Part shown: in pieces, positions 27,963 through 36,759 of the stretch
How positions within the stretch are numbered: position 1 is the first letter of the stretch
Layout: every line of letters begins with the position of its first letter
From: Acetobacterium bakii
GTDB taxonomy: Bacteria; Bacillota; Clostridia; Eubacteriales; Eubacteriaceae
Direction: 5' to 3'
Assembly: GCF_001263355.1 (NCBI RefSeq)
Contig: NZ_LGYO01000021.1
Location: 1 to 61,390 of the forward strand
DNA: 61,390 nucleotides
The notes under the pieces: model-generated
The model's database searches: none
The model's input: the letters and a program-made list of their open reading frames with translations, nothing else
Told to the model about the DNA's origin: nothing
Program-made: the position numbers and the translations under genes

Positions 27963-28439
27963 ATGGCCAACAATAAAAAAAGAGTCGCCCTTATCGGAAA
28001 AATCAGCAGCGGAAAAACCACCTTGAAACAGCGGCTCTCCAATGAAGAAATGAAATATTCAAAAACCCAAATGGTCAGTTACTTCGACGATTTTATTGAT
28101 ACCCCCGGGGAATTCATTGAGCTTCCCTTCTTTTCAAGACAAGCCATTAACATCGCCTGTGATGCGGGTTTGCTGATTATGGTGGTTTCCTGTGTTGATA
28201 GCCAAAACTCTATTCCGCCTAATTTTATTCATACCTTTAATATTCCCGCCATCGGCGTGATTACAAAGATCGACCATCAAGACTGCAACATTAAAAGAAG
28301 CCGGAACTTTTTAGCCTATGCCGGGATTAAGCCTAAAAACATTTATGAAGTCAGTTCCGAAACCGGAGCAGGCATCGAAGCTCTGGAAGAAGCCATCCAC
28401 CACTACATGGATCCGATTCGGAATCCTAATTTAAAATAA
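27963..28439 (+). CDS. eutP: EutP/PduV family small GTPase-like protein
   Basis: 158-residue P-loop protein of the EutP/PduV family that accompanies ethanolamine and propanediol microcompartments. The P-loop reads IGKISSGKTTL (11-21), with the switch-like DTPGEF and the NKxD equivalent ITKIDHQD. It starts 2 bases after the eutS stop with no separate strong ribosome binding site, so translational coupling is likely. PduV has been linked to microcompartment movement and EutP to acetate-kinase activity; which applies here is unknown. Confidence 0.9.
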   Translation: MANNKKRVALIGKISSGKTTLKQRLSNEEMKYSKTQMVSYFDDFIDTPGEFIELPFFSRQAINIACDAGLLIMVVSCVDSQNSIPPNFIHTFNIPAIGVITKIDHQDCNIKRSRNFLAYAGIKPKNIYEVSSETGAGIEALEEAIHHYMDPIRNPNLK

Positions 28440-28450
28440 GGAAGTGCGCT

Positions 28451-29701
28451 ATGATAAATGACAGCTATGGAAACCTGACCCCCAAAGGGGTCGCAGGATA
28501 TCTTAAGGAAAAAAATATTTTCCCAAAGAACGCCAATCTCACGGTGGTGGATTTGCATGCCGAAAAAGAAAGCATCGAAGGTTTTGTCAATTTGATTTAT
28601 CACGCCTATGACGGCTCCGGAAAATCCATTATCCTGAAGCAAATGCTTTCATTTCCGCGTTTTCGCATTGAAGAAGAAAAAAACAATAACGTTGGCGAAG
28701 GAGATTGGACCCTGGATCTTGGACGCATGCGTTCCGAAATCGCCTCGCTGATTTTCTGGAACTCGGTTTACCCCGGGATCTGTCCGGAAATTTATGTTTT
28801 TGACGAAACCAACCGCATCATTGTGATGGAGGATTTAATGGTCCTCAGCCTACTGCGGTTTGATCTGTGCCGCATGGTCAAGCATCCCCAGCTTCATGAA
28901 AAACTCGGGACATTTTTCGCCCGCAATCTTTTCTTTTCCTCCAATCTTCACCTCACCCGTTACAAAAAATCGGAAGTCGAACGTTTTTTTACCAACCCCG
29001 AATACACTGCCCTTTCCGGACCGGTATTTGAAGATAACATCGCCGTTTCCTGGAATCGCAACATGGCCCCGGCCACCGCGACCAAAAGAAAAGAGCTGAT
29101 TGAAAACCCCCTGATTCAAGCTGAAGTCAAACGTCTCCAGACAAACTTTTTGGAAAATAAAGAATGCCTCATCCATACGGATCTCCATAGCTCAAACATC
29201 ATGGTCAGCCAAACCGATATCCGGATCATTGACGGCGAGTTTGCCGGCTTCGGTCCCCTGGCCCAGGATTTTGGCCGCATCACCGCAAGCTTCAGCCTGA
29301 ACTTTATTTCCTGGTTCGGCGACACCACCAAAACCCTACAGCAAAAGTCGGATTTTCAGGCCTATCTCTGTGACACCATCATCGGATTATACACAACCTT
29401 CCAGAAAGTCTTTCACCAATTGGTGAAAGAATACCAGGACGAAAGTTACAGCCTTAAAATCCTGGATGTCGATGCCTACCTGATCAACCAGCTCCAGGAC
29501 GCACTATCCTATACCGGCATTAATATGACCTCACGTTTAGCCACCAGAGGCCTCTGCTACGACATCTCCCGGCTACCCGAAGACGCCCGCGCCATCCCCT
29601 CACTGCTGGGCATGAACATCGCCGAGGAACTCCTCTTAAACCACAAAAACTACACTAACATCAGTGAGTATACCCAGTTTTTACTAAAACTATCTCTATA
29701 A
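28451..29701 (+). CDS. Methylthioribose-kinase-like phosphotransferase (APH fold)
   Basis: 416-residue small-molecule kinase of the aminoglycoside/choline kinase fold. The catalytic loop HTDLHSSN is at 242-249 and is followed by DGEF at 261-264. A DxE metal motif in place of the usual DxD/DFG is the hallmark of methylthioribose kinase MtnK, and the ...GEFAGFGPLAQDFGR context and the N-terminal IVMEDL (124-129) support that family. It lies 11 bases behind eutP. Its substrate could be 5-methylthioribose or 5-deoxyribose, but that is inference; sequence divergence from classical MtnK is clear, so a new specificity is possible. Confidence 0.75.
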   Translation: MINDSYGNLTPKGVAGYLKEKNIFPKNANLTVVDLHAEKESIEGFVNLIYHAYDGSGKSIILKQMLSFPRFRIEEEKNNNVGEGDWTLDLGRMRSEIASLIFWNSVYPGICPEIYVFDETNRIIVMEDLMVLSLLRFDLCRMVKHPQLHEKLGTFFARNLFFSSNLHLTRYKKSEVERFFTNPEYTALSGPVFEDNIAVSWNRNMAPATATKRKELIENPLIQAEVKRLQTNFLENKECLIHTDLHSSNIMVSQTDIRIIDGEFAGFGPLAQDFGRITASFSLNFISWFGDTTKTLQQKSDFQAYLCDTIIGLYTTFQKVFHQLVKEYQDESYSLKILDVDAYLINQLQDALSYTGINMTSRLATRGLCYDISRLPEDARAIPSLLGMNIAEELLLNHKNYTNISEYTQFLLKLSL

Positions 29702-29706
29702 ATCCC

Positions 29707-29728
29707 GAGGCGCAAGCCTCTTTTTTTT
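29707..29728 (+). terminator. Terminator after the eutS-eutP-kinase unit
   Basis: GAGGC-gcaa-GCCTC followed by eight T residues begins 5 bases after the kinase stop codon, closing the plus-strand unit before the repeat block. Confidence 0.9.
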
Positions 29729-29754
29729 GTGCGTCGTCAAACCTCGGCGCGGAC

Positions 29755-30045
29755 ATTTATTTACTATTGCCCTCAGGACGATTTTTCACTCAAATCAAAA
29801 AGTAAGTCCTGGGGACAATCGTAACATCAGTTGTCGGCATCATGGCGCACAGACGTAGTCTGTCCGATCATGCAGCCGACAACGATTTACCATTGTCCCC
29901 AGGACGATTTTTACTCAAACTTAAAAGTAAGTCCCGGGGACAATCGTAACATCAGTTGTCGGCATCATGGCGCACAGGCGTAGCCTGTCCGATCATGCAG
30001 CCGACAACGATTTACCATTGTCCCCGGGACGATTTTATCACCTGT
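29755..30045. repeat. Family A repeat, copies A3 and A4 plus a remnant
   Basis: Two 100-bp hairpins lie in tandem, A3 29806-29905 and A4 29931-30030, preceded by a decayed half copy ending ccctcaggac at 29779. Stems match family A at 15.5 kb. Two compensatory differences separate A3 from A4: outer GTCCT/AGGAC versus GTCCC/GGGAC, and apex ACAGAC-gta-GTCTGT (29849-29863) versus ACAGGC-gta-GCCTGT (29974-29988). The block fills the gap between the kinase terminator and the rrf2 stop; no gene is seen in it. Confidence 0.88.
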
Positions 30046-30480
30046 CTAGATCACATACTCACAGCTGCCCTTTTCGTGATAGCGCTTGACCAAATCCGCC
30101 AGAGTTACATTATCCACCACATTTTCAATGGCTTCCTTAAGATCCTGCCAAATCTCAACCGTCACACAGCGATCGCCGCGCTTGCAACTCCCTGGTTCAT
30201 CCAAACAAGCCACCGGAGAAAGCTCCCCTTCCATCAGCCGCAGGATCATACCAACGGTATATTCTTCAGGTTGTCTGGTCAATTGATACCCACCCTGGGA
30301 CCCACGGACACTTCTGACGTATCCGGCCCGGGAAATCTGGGTGATAATCTGTTCTAAATATTTTTCTGAAATCTCCTGGCGTTCGGCAATCCGTTTAATG
30401 GGAATGTATTCCCCGGTATTGTTTAGTGCCAGGTCAAGCATCAGGCGCAGGGCATATCGGCCCTTTGTAGAAATTTTCAT
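30046..30480 (-). CDS. Rrf2 family transcriptional regulator (IscR/CymR-like)
   Basis: 144-residue Rrf2 regulator with an N-terminal winged helix ([18 protein letters not shown] ... IAERQEISEKYLEQI ... VRSVRGSQGGYQL). Three cysteines C92, C99 and C105 are spaced almost like the Fe-S ligands of IscR (92, 98, 104). The neighbour is cysK, which is the logic of CymR, a cysteine regulator that normally lacks these ligands. So it may combine cluster sensing with control of cysteine synthesis. Its ATG overlaps the cysK stop by one base (TAATG). Confidence 0.88.
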   Translation of the reverse strand: MKISTKGRYALRLMLDLALNNTGEYIPIKRIAERQEISEKYLEQIITQISRAGYVRSVRGSQGGYQLTRQPEEYTVGMILRLMEGELSPVACLDEPGSCKRGDRCVTVEIWQDLKEAIENVVDNVTLADLVKRYHEKGSCEYVI

Positions 30481-31409
30481 TAGTTATATAGCGCCGTGGA
30501 AAGATAGCGCTCCCCACTATCCGGCAAAAGCACAACAATTTTTTTTCCCTTATTTTCCGGCCGTTTGGCAAGCTCCGTGGCCGCAAAAATCGCCGCCCCT
30601 GAAGAAATCCCCACCAAAAGCCCCTCTTTTTTAGCCACAATTCTAGAAGTGCTAAAGGCATCGTCATTACTGACTTGAATAATTTCATCATAAACCTGGG
30701 TGTTTAACACCCCGGGAATAAAGCCTGCGCCAATCCCCTGAATCTTATGCGGTCCCGGTTTGCCCCCGGACAGCACCGGAGAGTCCGTGGGTTCGACAGC
30801 GACGATTTTCACTCCGGGGTTTTTCTCTTTAAGTGCTTCCCCAACACCGGTAATGGTTCCGCCGGTGCCAATCCCGGCAACAAACATATCCACTTCACCG
30901 TCGGTGTCATTCCAAATTTCAATGGCGGTTGTGGTTCGATGAATCTCTGGATTAGCCGGGTTTTCGAATTGCTGCGGCATATATGCATTGGGAATTTCTT
31001 TAACCAGCTCGTTAGCTCTGGCAATCGAGCCTTTCATGCCCTCTGCACCTGGAGTTAATACAAGTTCTGCACCCAATGCCGAAAGCAGGTTTCTTCGTTC
31101 CATACTCATGGTTTCCGGCATGGTTAAAACCAGACGATACCCTTTGACCGCTGCAACAAAAGCCAATCCGACCCCGGTGTTTCCACTGGTAGGTTCAATA
31201 ATCACGGTTCCTTCTTTAATCTTTCCGGATTTTTCACCGGCATCGATCATGGCAAATCCAATCCGGTCCTTCACCGATGACAGAGGATTAAAATATTCAA
31301 GCTTAGCTAAAATCGTTGCCCCAAGATTTAAACTTTTTTCATAATTTGATAATTCCAATAAAGGAGTATTGCCAATTAAATCCGTTAAGCTTTTTGCTAT
31401 TTTTGACAT
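30480..31409 (-). CDS. cysK: Cysteine synthase A
   Basis: O-acetylserine sulfhydrylase, 309 residues, PLP fold type II. The PLP lysine is K47 in NPLSSVKDR, the substrate loop is TSGNTG (about 74-79), and the phosphate-binding loop is [10 protein letters not shown]. The C-terminal SSGAA and DSGERYLST are also present. It is the first gene of an operon with the Rrf2 regulator, under a perfect promoter and a palindromic site. No cysE is in the window. Confidence 0.95.
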   Translation of the reverse strand: MSKIAKSLTDLIGNTPLLELSNYEKSLNLGATILAKLEYFNPLSSVKDRIGFAMIDAGEKSGKIKEGTVIIEPTSGNTGVGLAFVAAVKGYRLVLTMPETMSMERRNLLSALGAELVLTPGAEGMKGSIARANELVKEIPNAYMPQQFENPANPEIHRTTTAIEIWNDTDGEVDMFVAGIGTGGTITGVGEALKEKNPGVKIVAVEPTDSPVLSGGKPGPHKIQGIGAGFIPGVLNTQVYDEIIQVSNDDAFSTSRIVAKKEGLLVGISSGAAIFAATELAKRPENKGKKIVVLLPDSGERYLSTALYN

Positions 31410-31438
31410 GTAATTACCTCAGTTCTTTCTTTAAAGTT

Positions 31439-31463
31439 AATTCATATTAAGTCTATATGAATT
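31439..31463. promoter_or_regulatory. Palindromic operator candidate of the cysK-rrf2 operon
   Basis: AATTCATAT-taagtct-ATATGAATT is a perfect 9-bp inverted repeat, starting 10 bases downstream of the -10 box, over the transcription start or leader. It is placed to repress and would suit autoregulation by the Rrf2 protein. The assignment is inferred. Confidence 0.6.
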
Positions 31464-31472
31464 GCTAATTTT

Positions 31473-31501
31473 ATTATAGACCTCGTTTCTTTCTTTGTCA
31501 A
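31473..31501 (-). promoter_or_regulatory. Consensus promoter of cysK-rrf2
   Basis: Minus-strand TTGACA (31496-31501), 17-base spacer, TATAAT (31473-31478): both hexamers are perfect. Confidence 0.92.
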
Positions 31502-31540
31502 TACAAAACGTCATTGATTGGCTGGATTTCTCTTTAAGCA

Positions 31541-31578
31541 AAAAAAGAATGCCGGATTGTTCCGGCATTCTTTTTTTT
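31541..31578. terminator. Bidirectional terminator
   Basis: AAGAATGCCGGA-ttgt-TCCGGCATTCTT is a 12-bp perfect stem with A and T tracts on both sides. It isolates the cysK promoter from dnaJ transcription coming from the right. Confidence 0.88.
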
Positions 31579-31598
31579 ACTAGTCCGTCCTGCTCTAC

Positions 31599-31755
31599 CG
31601 TAGGGGAGGGTAGTACCCGCCCGCAACGTCACGGTGATTACCAATACGCATGCATAAACCTCGACGTTGCGGGCGATTAATAATCGCCCCTACGAACCGA
31701 AAAAGAACATATGATTTATGCAAACGCAAGTTTAATCCCGTAGGGGCGGAATCTC
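31599..31755. repeat. Family C palindromic repeat, copy C2
   Basis: CGTAGGGG (31599) pairs with CCCCTACG (31687). Inside are GCCCGCAACGTC (31619-31630) with GACGTTGCGGGC (31663-31674), and the hairpin GGGCGATTAATAATCGCCC (31671-31689) that is also present in copy C1. A third fragment, cccgtaggggcgga, is at 31737-31750, just after the dnaJ stop. The pairs compete, so the element can switch between cruciform and stem forms. Nothing coding is seen between 31410 and 31760. Confidence 0.75.
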
Positions 31756-31760
31756 AGTTC

Positions 31761-32954
31761 TTATGATTCTTTTTTGGGACCTTTTTCTTTTTCTTCGGCA
31801 TGAATCCGGGCCCAAAAACGTTTTGCTTCGGGATGGGCATCCATACCGGTGGCTTCAGCATATTCCTCTAAAATACGTCGTTGTTCACGGGTTAACTTAC
31901 GCGGAACTTCGACTTTAACGGTAATAAACTGATCCCCGCGGCCATGGCCATTGACATTGGGAATCCCCTTACCTTTTAATCGGAAGACCTTGCCATTCTG
32001 AGTTCCCTCAGGAATTTTCAGCTTAATCTTAGTATCAATGGTAGGAACCACAATGTTATCACCCATAGCTGCCTGAGCATAAGTGATGGGCAATTCATAA
32101 TGCACATCATCGCCACTACGTTTAAAGATGAGATCTTCCTTGACGCTGATATATACAAAGAGATCACCGCTTGGTCCGTGATTCGGCCCAGCGTTGCCTT
32201 GTCCTCGGAGTGGTAACACAGAGCCATTATCCACACCGGCTGGAATTTTAATGCTAATGGTGCGTTCTTTAGCCTCGACACCTGAACCATGACACTGTGG
32301 ACATGGTTTATCAATGACCTTGCCTTCACCATGACATTTATCGCATTCCTGAACCTGCTGAATAGTACCAAATGGCGTTTGCTGTCTGACATAAACCTGG
32401 CCGGCACCACCGCATTGATCACAGGTTTTAACATCCGAGCCCTTTTGAGCTCCGGATCCGTGACAAACCGAGCATTCCTCTTTACGCTTAATCTTAATCT
32501 TCTTTTCAACACCAAAAACGGCCTCATGAAAGCTCAAATTTAAACTGATTTTCATATCCGAACCACGGTTTGATCGGGCCCGAGATCGGCCACCGCCACC
32601 AAAGCCGCCGCCACCGCCAAAGGCACTGAAAATATCCCCAAAGATATCCTCAAATCCGCCGCCGCCGCTAAAACCACCGCCGCCAAAGCCGCCATAACCA
32701 CCAGCTCCACCACCACCGGCATTGTTATTGACCCCGGCATGACCATATTGGTCATATGCAGCTTTTTTATCCGCATCGCTCAAAATCTCATAGGCTTCAT
32801 TGGCTTCCTTGAACTTTTCTTCAGCCGCATCATTTCCCGGATTCTTATCCGGATGAAATTCCATTGCCCTTTTTCGATAGGCTTTTTTTATTTCATCTGC
32901 ACTGGCGTTTTTATTAACACCAAGCACCTCATAGTAATCTCTTTTTTCACTCAT
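31761..32954 (-). CDS. dnaJ: Chaperone DnaJ
   Basis: 397-residue type I Hsp40. It shows the J domain (residues 1-70, HPDKNPGND), a very Gly-rich linker (about 75-135), a zinc-finger domain with four CxxCxGxG repeats ([32 protein letters not shown]) and C-terminal substrate-binding domains. It delivers clients to DnaK and stimulates its ATPase. A terminator hairpin lies between dnaK and this gene, and a TATAAT at 33004-33009 may give it its own promoter. Confidence 0.97.
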   Translation of the reverse strand: MSEKRDYYEVLGVNKNASADEIKKAYRKRAMEFHPDKNPGNDAAEEKFKEANEAYEILSDADKKAAYDQYGHAGVNNNAGGGGAGGYGGFGGGGFSGGGGFEDIFGDIFSAFGGGGGFGGGGRSRARSNRGSDMKISLNLSFHEAVFGVEKKIKIKRKEECSVCHGSGAQKGSDVKTCDQCGGAGQVYVRQQTPFGTIQQVQECDKCHGEGKVIDKPCPQCHGSGVEAKERTISIKIPAGVDNGSVLPLRGQGNAGPNHGPSGDLFVYISVKEDLIFKRSGDDVHYELPITYAQAAMGDNIVVPTIDTKIKLKIPEGTQNGKVFRLKGKGIPNVNGHGRGDQFITVKVEVPRKLTREQRRILEEYAEATGMDAHPEAKRFWARIHAEEKEKGPKKES

Positions 32955-33068
32955 AAATTATCTCACCTCTTTTGAATCCTTCTGTAGTTATAAACAACTA
33001 TTAATTATACCCTTTATACCCCATGAGTGAAAGGTTTTTTTTCACAATTGAAATTCAACCTTTCAAAC

Positions 33069-33096
33069 AAAAATAGTGGCAGCCTCAGCTGCCACT
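33069..33096 (-). terminator. Hairpin terminator between dnaK and dnaJ
   Basis: AGTGGCAGC-ctca-GCTGCCACT is a perfect 9-bp stem followed, on the minus strand, by ATTTTTG, 24 bases after the dnaK stop. It may partly terminate, giving DnaK in excess over DnaJ. Confidence 0.75.
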
Positions 33097-33119
33097 TGTA
33101 TGCTTGATTTTCACCAAGA

Positions 33120-34946
33120 CTATTCTTTTACTTCTTCGTATTCTGCATCCACCACATCTTCTTCACCTTCGGCAGCAGCTTCTTGCTCTTCAGGCGTTTT
33201 CTGTGCAGCGGCTTCTTCGTACAATTTTTGAGCTAATGGGTAGAAAGCTTCATTTAATGTTTCGGTTGCCTTGGTAATAACCTCAGCATCTTCGCCTTCA
33301 CTGGCAGTTTTTAACTTAGCGATAGCATCTTCAACTTTGGCCTTATCTTCATCAGATACCTTGCCTTCCATTTCCTTTAAGGATTGTTCGGTTTGGTAAA
33401 TGGTTGAATCCGCAACATTTTTTGCTTCGATCAGCGCTTTGAATTTTTTATCTTCTTCAGCGTGTTGTTCGGCTTCACGGACAGCTGCATCAATTTCGTC
33501 ATCACTCATGTTAGTGGTTGATTTAATGACAACGTTTTGGGTGGTTCCTGTTCCCATATCTTTGGCGGAAACATTCACAATACCGTTGGCATCAATATCG
33601 AAGGTTACTTCGATTTGGGGAATGCCACGTCGTGCGGAAGGAATTCCGGTTAATTGGAAACGACCCAATGTTTTATTATCCTTGGACATTTCACGTTCAC
33701 CCTGTAAAACATGGATGTCAACAGCGGTTTGGTTATCGGCTGCGGTTGAGAATGTCTGGCTTTTCTTGGTCGGGATCGTGGTATTACGATCGATTAATCG
33801 AGTAAATACGCCACCTAAGGTTTCAATCCCCAGTGACAATGGTGTCACATCAAGGAGCAATACATCATGAACTTCACCGGCTAATACACCTGCCTGGATA
33901 GCAGCACCGATGGCCACGCATTCATCCGGGTTAATGCCCTTATAAGCATCTTCACCGGTAAGATTTTTAACAGTTTCCTGAACAGCAGGAGTTCTGGTAG
34001 ACCCACCAACAAGAATAACCTTGTCCATTTCATGTTTACCGATTCCAGCATCCTTCATGGCCTTTTCAACAGGACCGACAGTGCTTTTTACAAGATCCTG
34101 GGTTAACTCGTCAAATTTTGCCCGGGTTAAAGATAATTCCAAATGCTGTGGTCCTTCGGCTGTAGCAGTGATGAAAGGTAAATTAATATCTGTTTTAATA
34201 ACGGTAGATAATTCAATTTTCGCTTTTTCAGCGGCTTCTTTCAGTCTCTGAAGCGCCATTTTATCATTTTTAAGATCAAAACCATGGGTTTTCTTAAATT
34301 CAGCTGCCATCCAGTCAATGACTTTCTGGTCAAAATCATCACCGCCAAGGTGATTGTTTCCGTTGGTTGCCTTAACTTCAAAGACACCATCGCCTAATTC
34401 AAGAACGGACACATCAAAGGTTCCGCCACCAAGGTCATAAACCATAATCTTCTGATTTCCTGATTTATCAAGTCCGTAAGCCAGTGCTGCGGCTGTTGGT
34501 TCATTGATAATTCTTAAAACTTCCAAACCGGCAATACGTCCGGCATCTTTGGTTGCCTGACGTTGAGCATCACTGAAATATGCGGGAACCGTAATAACTG
34601 CTTTATTAACCGGTTCGCCCAAATAAGCTTCGGCATCCGCTTTCAGTTTTTGCAGGATCATGGCTGAGATTTCCTGGGGAGTATAAGTTTTGTCATCAAT
34701 CACAACTTTACGATCGGTACCCATGTCTCTCTTAATGGAAGCAATGGTACGGTCTGAATTGGTAACGGCCTGTCGTTTGGCAACCTGGCCAACCAGTCGT
34801 TCGCCGTCTTTTGCAAATGCAACAACGGATGGTGTGGTTCTATTTCCTTCTGCGTTTGGAATTACAACAGCTTCACCGCCTTCTAATACTGCGACACATG
34901 AATTGGTTGTTCCTAAGTCAATTCCGATAATTTTTTCTTTTCCCAT
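33120..34946 (-). CDS. dnaK: Chaperone DnaK (Hsp70)
   Basis: 608-residue Hsp70. The ATPase domain starts [15 protein letters not shown], with [10 protein letters not shown] and the [10 protein letters not shown] motif. The [11 protein letters not shown] linker precedes the substrate-binding domain, and the acidic C-terminal lid ends in [14 protein letters not shown]. It lacks the extra segment in the ATPase domain seen in Gram-negative DnaK, as expected of a Gram-positive protein. It lies in the standard hrcA-grpE-dnaK order. Confidence 0.98.
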   Translation of the reverse strand: MGKEKIIGIDLGTTNSCVAVLEGGEAVVIPNAEGNRTTPSVVAFAKDGERLVGQVAKRQAVTNSDRTIASIKRDMGTDRKVVIDDKTYTPQEISAMILQKLKADAEAYLGEPVNKAVITVPAYFSDAQRQATKDAGRIAGLEVLRIINEPTAAALAYGLDKSGNQKIMVYDLGGGTFDVSVLELGDGVFEVKATNGNNHLGGDDFDQKVIDWMAAEFKKTHGFDLKNDKMALQRLKEAAEKAKIELSTVIKTDINLPFITATAEGPQHLELSLTRAKFDELTQDLVKSTVGPVEKAMKDAGIGKHEMDKVILVGGSTRTPAVQETVKNLTGEDAYKGINPDECVAIGAAIQAGVLAGEVHDVLLLDVTPLSLGIETLGGVFTRLIDRNTTIPTKKSQTFSTAADNQTAVDIHVLQGEREMSKDNKTLGRFQLTGIPSARRGIPQIEVTFDIDANGIVNVSAKDMGTGTTQNVVIKSTTNMSDDEIDAAVREAEQHAEEDKKFKALIEAKNVADSTIYQTEQSLKEMEGKVSDEDKAKVEDAIAKLKTASEGEDAEVITKATETLNEAFYPLAQKLYEEAAAQKTPEEQEAAAEGEEDVVDAEYEEVKE

Positions 34947-34989
34947 ATCTATTTCCTCCTGAAATTTATTTATTGTTTTGTTGAATTAT

Positions 34990-35589
34990 TTATTTATTAC
35001 AAACCTTAACCATGGCGGGTCGTATGACCTTACCCTTAAAGCTGTAGCCCTTTTGAAAAACTTCCATAATGTCCTGATCGTCTTTTTCGTCATCTTCGCC
35101 CACTGCAACACCATGGTGATAATTGGGATCAAATGCGCCTTCACAAACAATTTCTTCAAGGCCTTCTTCTTTAAGAACCTCTTTGAGTTGTTTAAACACC
35201 ATTTGAATACCATTTAAAAAGCTTTCTGCTGTAACATCGGCACCTTCAATGGACGCCTCTGCCCGTTCCAGATTATCAATGACCGGAAGCAGCTTTGTTG
35301 CCAGATTTTCTGATGCAAACTGATAAATATCGGATTTTTCTTTCTGTGTTCGTTTTTTAAAGTTTTCGAAATCTGCCTGAAGTCGTATTAATCGATTTAA
35401 AATTTGTTCATCCTCCTTCACTATCTCCTTTAAAATTTTATCGGGAGAATCCTCGCCGTTTTCGTCATCAATGGATGCATCGGCTTCGGTCGCTTCGGTG
35501 GTTTCCTCTACAGGAGTTTCCGCAACAGGTGTTTCCACCAAAACGTCATCTTCTAAAATTTCGGGATCGTTCTTTTTTCTTTTTGTCAT
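34990..35589 (-). CDS. grpE: Nucleotide exchange factor GrpE
   Basis: 199-residue GrpE. An acidic, poorly conserved N-terminus (1-60) precedes a long helix (RLQADFENFKKRTQKEKSD) and the C-terminal beta domain with GLEEIVCEGAFDPNYHHGV and VFQKGYSFKGKVIRPAMVKV. It releases ADP from DnaK. It lies 8 bases after the hrcA stop. Confidence 0.96.
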   Translation of the reverse strand: MTKRKKNDPEILEDDVLVETPVAETPVEETTEATEADASIDDENGEDSPDKILKEIVKEDEQILNRLIRLQADFENFKKRTQKEKSDIYQFASENLATKLLPVIDNLERAEASIEGADVTAESFLNGIQMVFKQLKEVLKEEGLEEIVCEGAFDPNYHHGVAVGEDDEKDDQDIMEVFQKGYSFKGKVIRPAMVKVCNK

Positions 35590-35597
35590 ATAATCAC

Positions 35598-36632
35598 CTA
35601 CTTCATTAATAAATTTGAGATATGTAAATTCAACTCATTGCGTATATAATTCAGGACCGATGATACATTGTCATAATTCATCCGGGTGGGTCCAATCACC
35701 CCAAAGGCGCCCATCGTTTCTCCATCCAACTCATAGGTGGAGGTAATAATACTAAAATCCTTTAAGCTTTCATTGTCGTTCTCACTCCCAATTTTTATAT
35801 GAATCACGCGATTGCCATCCTTGGTTGTCAATATGTCTGAAAGCACCTGTTTTTCCTGAACGATATTAACCAAACGCTTAATCTTTTCAATATCACTAAA
35901 CTCCGGATAATTAAAAAGATTGGTGAGGCCCATGGAATGAATTTCGGATGCATCCTCAAGTAAAGCCTTCTTTAAATGAGGAAGAATCTCATGAATCAAA
36001 TGGGTTTCTTCAGCAGTTAATTCCTGGATCTGGTCAATGAACTCTGAACTCATATCCCTTAAAAAAGTATTTTTAAGAAAACTGTTAAGCACATTGGTGA
36101 GTTTCAATGCCAGCATGGAGTCGACCTGCTGACCTAGTGTAATTTCAATGTTTTTGGCCATGCCTTCTTGGGTAACTACTATCATTAGTACCCTGTTTTT
36201 AATTAATGAAACAATTTGAATATGCTTACAATTAAAATTTGTGACGCGTGGTGCCAAAACCACAGCTGTGTAATTAGTGAGTTGGGATAAAACCTTGGCG
36301 GTATGGTCCATTGTGTTTCCCATTTCGCTGGTATAATTTAAAAAGCCCCGATGAATATCCGTACGGATTATCTTTTCAAGCTTTTTAACTTCCATTATCT
36401 CATCCACATAATACCGATAGGCCTGTTGAGTCGGAATACGACCTGAAGACGTATGCGGCTGCACTAAGAAACCTAAATCCTCCAGGTCTGCCATTTCATT
36501 TCGGATGGTCGCCGGGCTGATACCCAGGTTGCATCTTTTTGAAAGGGTTCGTGAGCCCACAGGCTCCGCTGTGCTGATGTAATCACGGATGATCACCTCT
36601 AATATTTTCTTTTTTCGAGCATTGAGTTCCAT
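35598..36632 (-). CDS. hrcA: Heat-shock repressor HrcA
   Basis: About 344 residues. An N-terminal winged helix (MELNARKKKILEVIIRDYISTAEPVGSRTLSKR ... ATIRNEMADLEDLGFL) is followed by the GAF-like dimerisation region. HrcA binds CIRCE and needs GroEL for folding. The ATG at 36632 behind AGGTGG is chosen; the upstream GTG lies inside the CIRCE element. It heads the operon, which it therefore represses itself. Confidence 0.96.
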   Translation of the reverse strand: MELNARKKKILEVIIRDYISTAEPVGSRTLSKRCNLGISPATIRNEMADLEDLGFLVQPHTSSGRIPTQQAYRYYVDEIMEVKKLEKIIRTDIHRGFLNYTSEMGNTMDHTAKVLSQLTNYTAVVLAPRVTNFNCKHIQIVSLIKNRVLMIVVTQEGMAKNIEITLGQQVDSMLALKLTNVLNSFLKNTFLRDMSSEFIDQIQELTAEETHLIHEILPHLKKALLEDASEIHSMGLTNLFNYPEFSDIEKIKRLVNIVQEKQVLSDILTTKDGNRVIHIKIGSENDNESLKDFSIITSTYELDGETMGAFGVIGPTRMNYDNVSSVLNYIRNELNLHISNLLMK

Positions 36633-36646
36633 GTTCCACCTCGTTA

Positions 36647-36673
36647 TTAGCACTCACGATAATCGAGTGCTAA
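36647..36673. promoter_or_regulatory. CIRCE operator
   Basis: TTAGCACTC-N9-GAGTGCTAA, a perfect match to the CIRCE consensus, lies between the promoter and the hrcA start. It is the HrcA binding site. No second copy is visible in the window. Confidence 0.98.
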
Positions 36674-36684
36674 CATCTGAATTA

Positions 36685-36713
36685 AATATACCACCCTGTC
36701 CCTACTTTGTCAA
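36685..36713 (-). promoter_or_regulatory. Promoter of the hrcA-grpE-dnaK-dnaJ operon
   Basis: Minus-strand TTGACA (36708-36713), 17-base spacer, TATATT (36685-36690), with CIRCE starting 11 bases downstream. This is the classical sigma-A plus CIRCE arrangement. Confidence 0.92.
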
Positions 36714-36759
36714 CAGGTTTCTATAATAGTCACTCCGAGTTTTAAAGTTTTCTTAAGGT

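Noticed and set aside
28451-29701. Aminoglycoside resistance kinase
   Set aside because: The DxE motif and surrounding residues match methylthioribose-kinase-like proteins, and the operon context is a microcompartment pair, not resistance.
29956-30357. Plus-strand open frame of 133 codons across repeat A4 and rrf2
   Set aside because: Runs through a palindromic repeat and antisense to the regulator; similar repeat-born frames appear at 15.5 kb.
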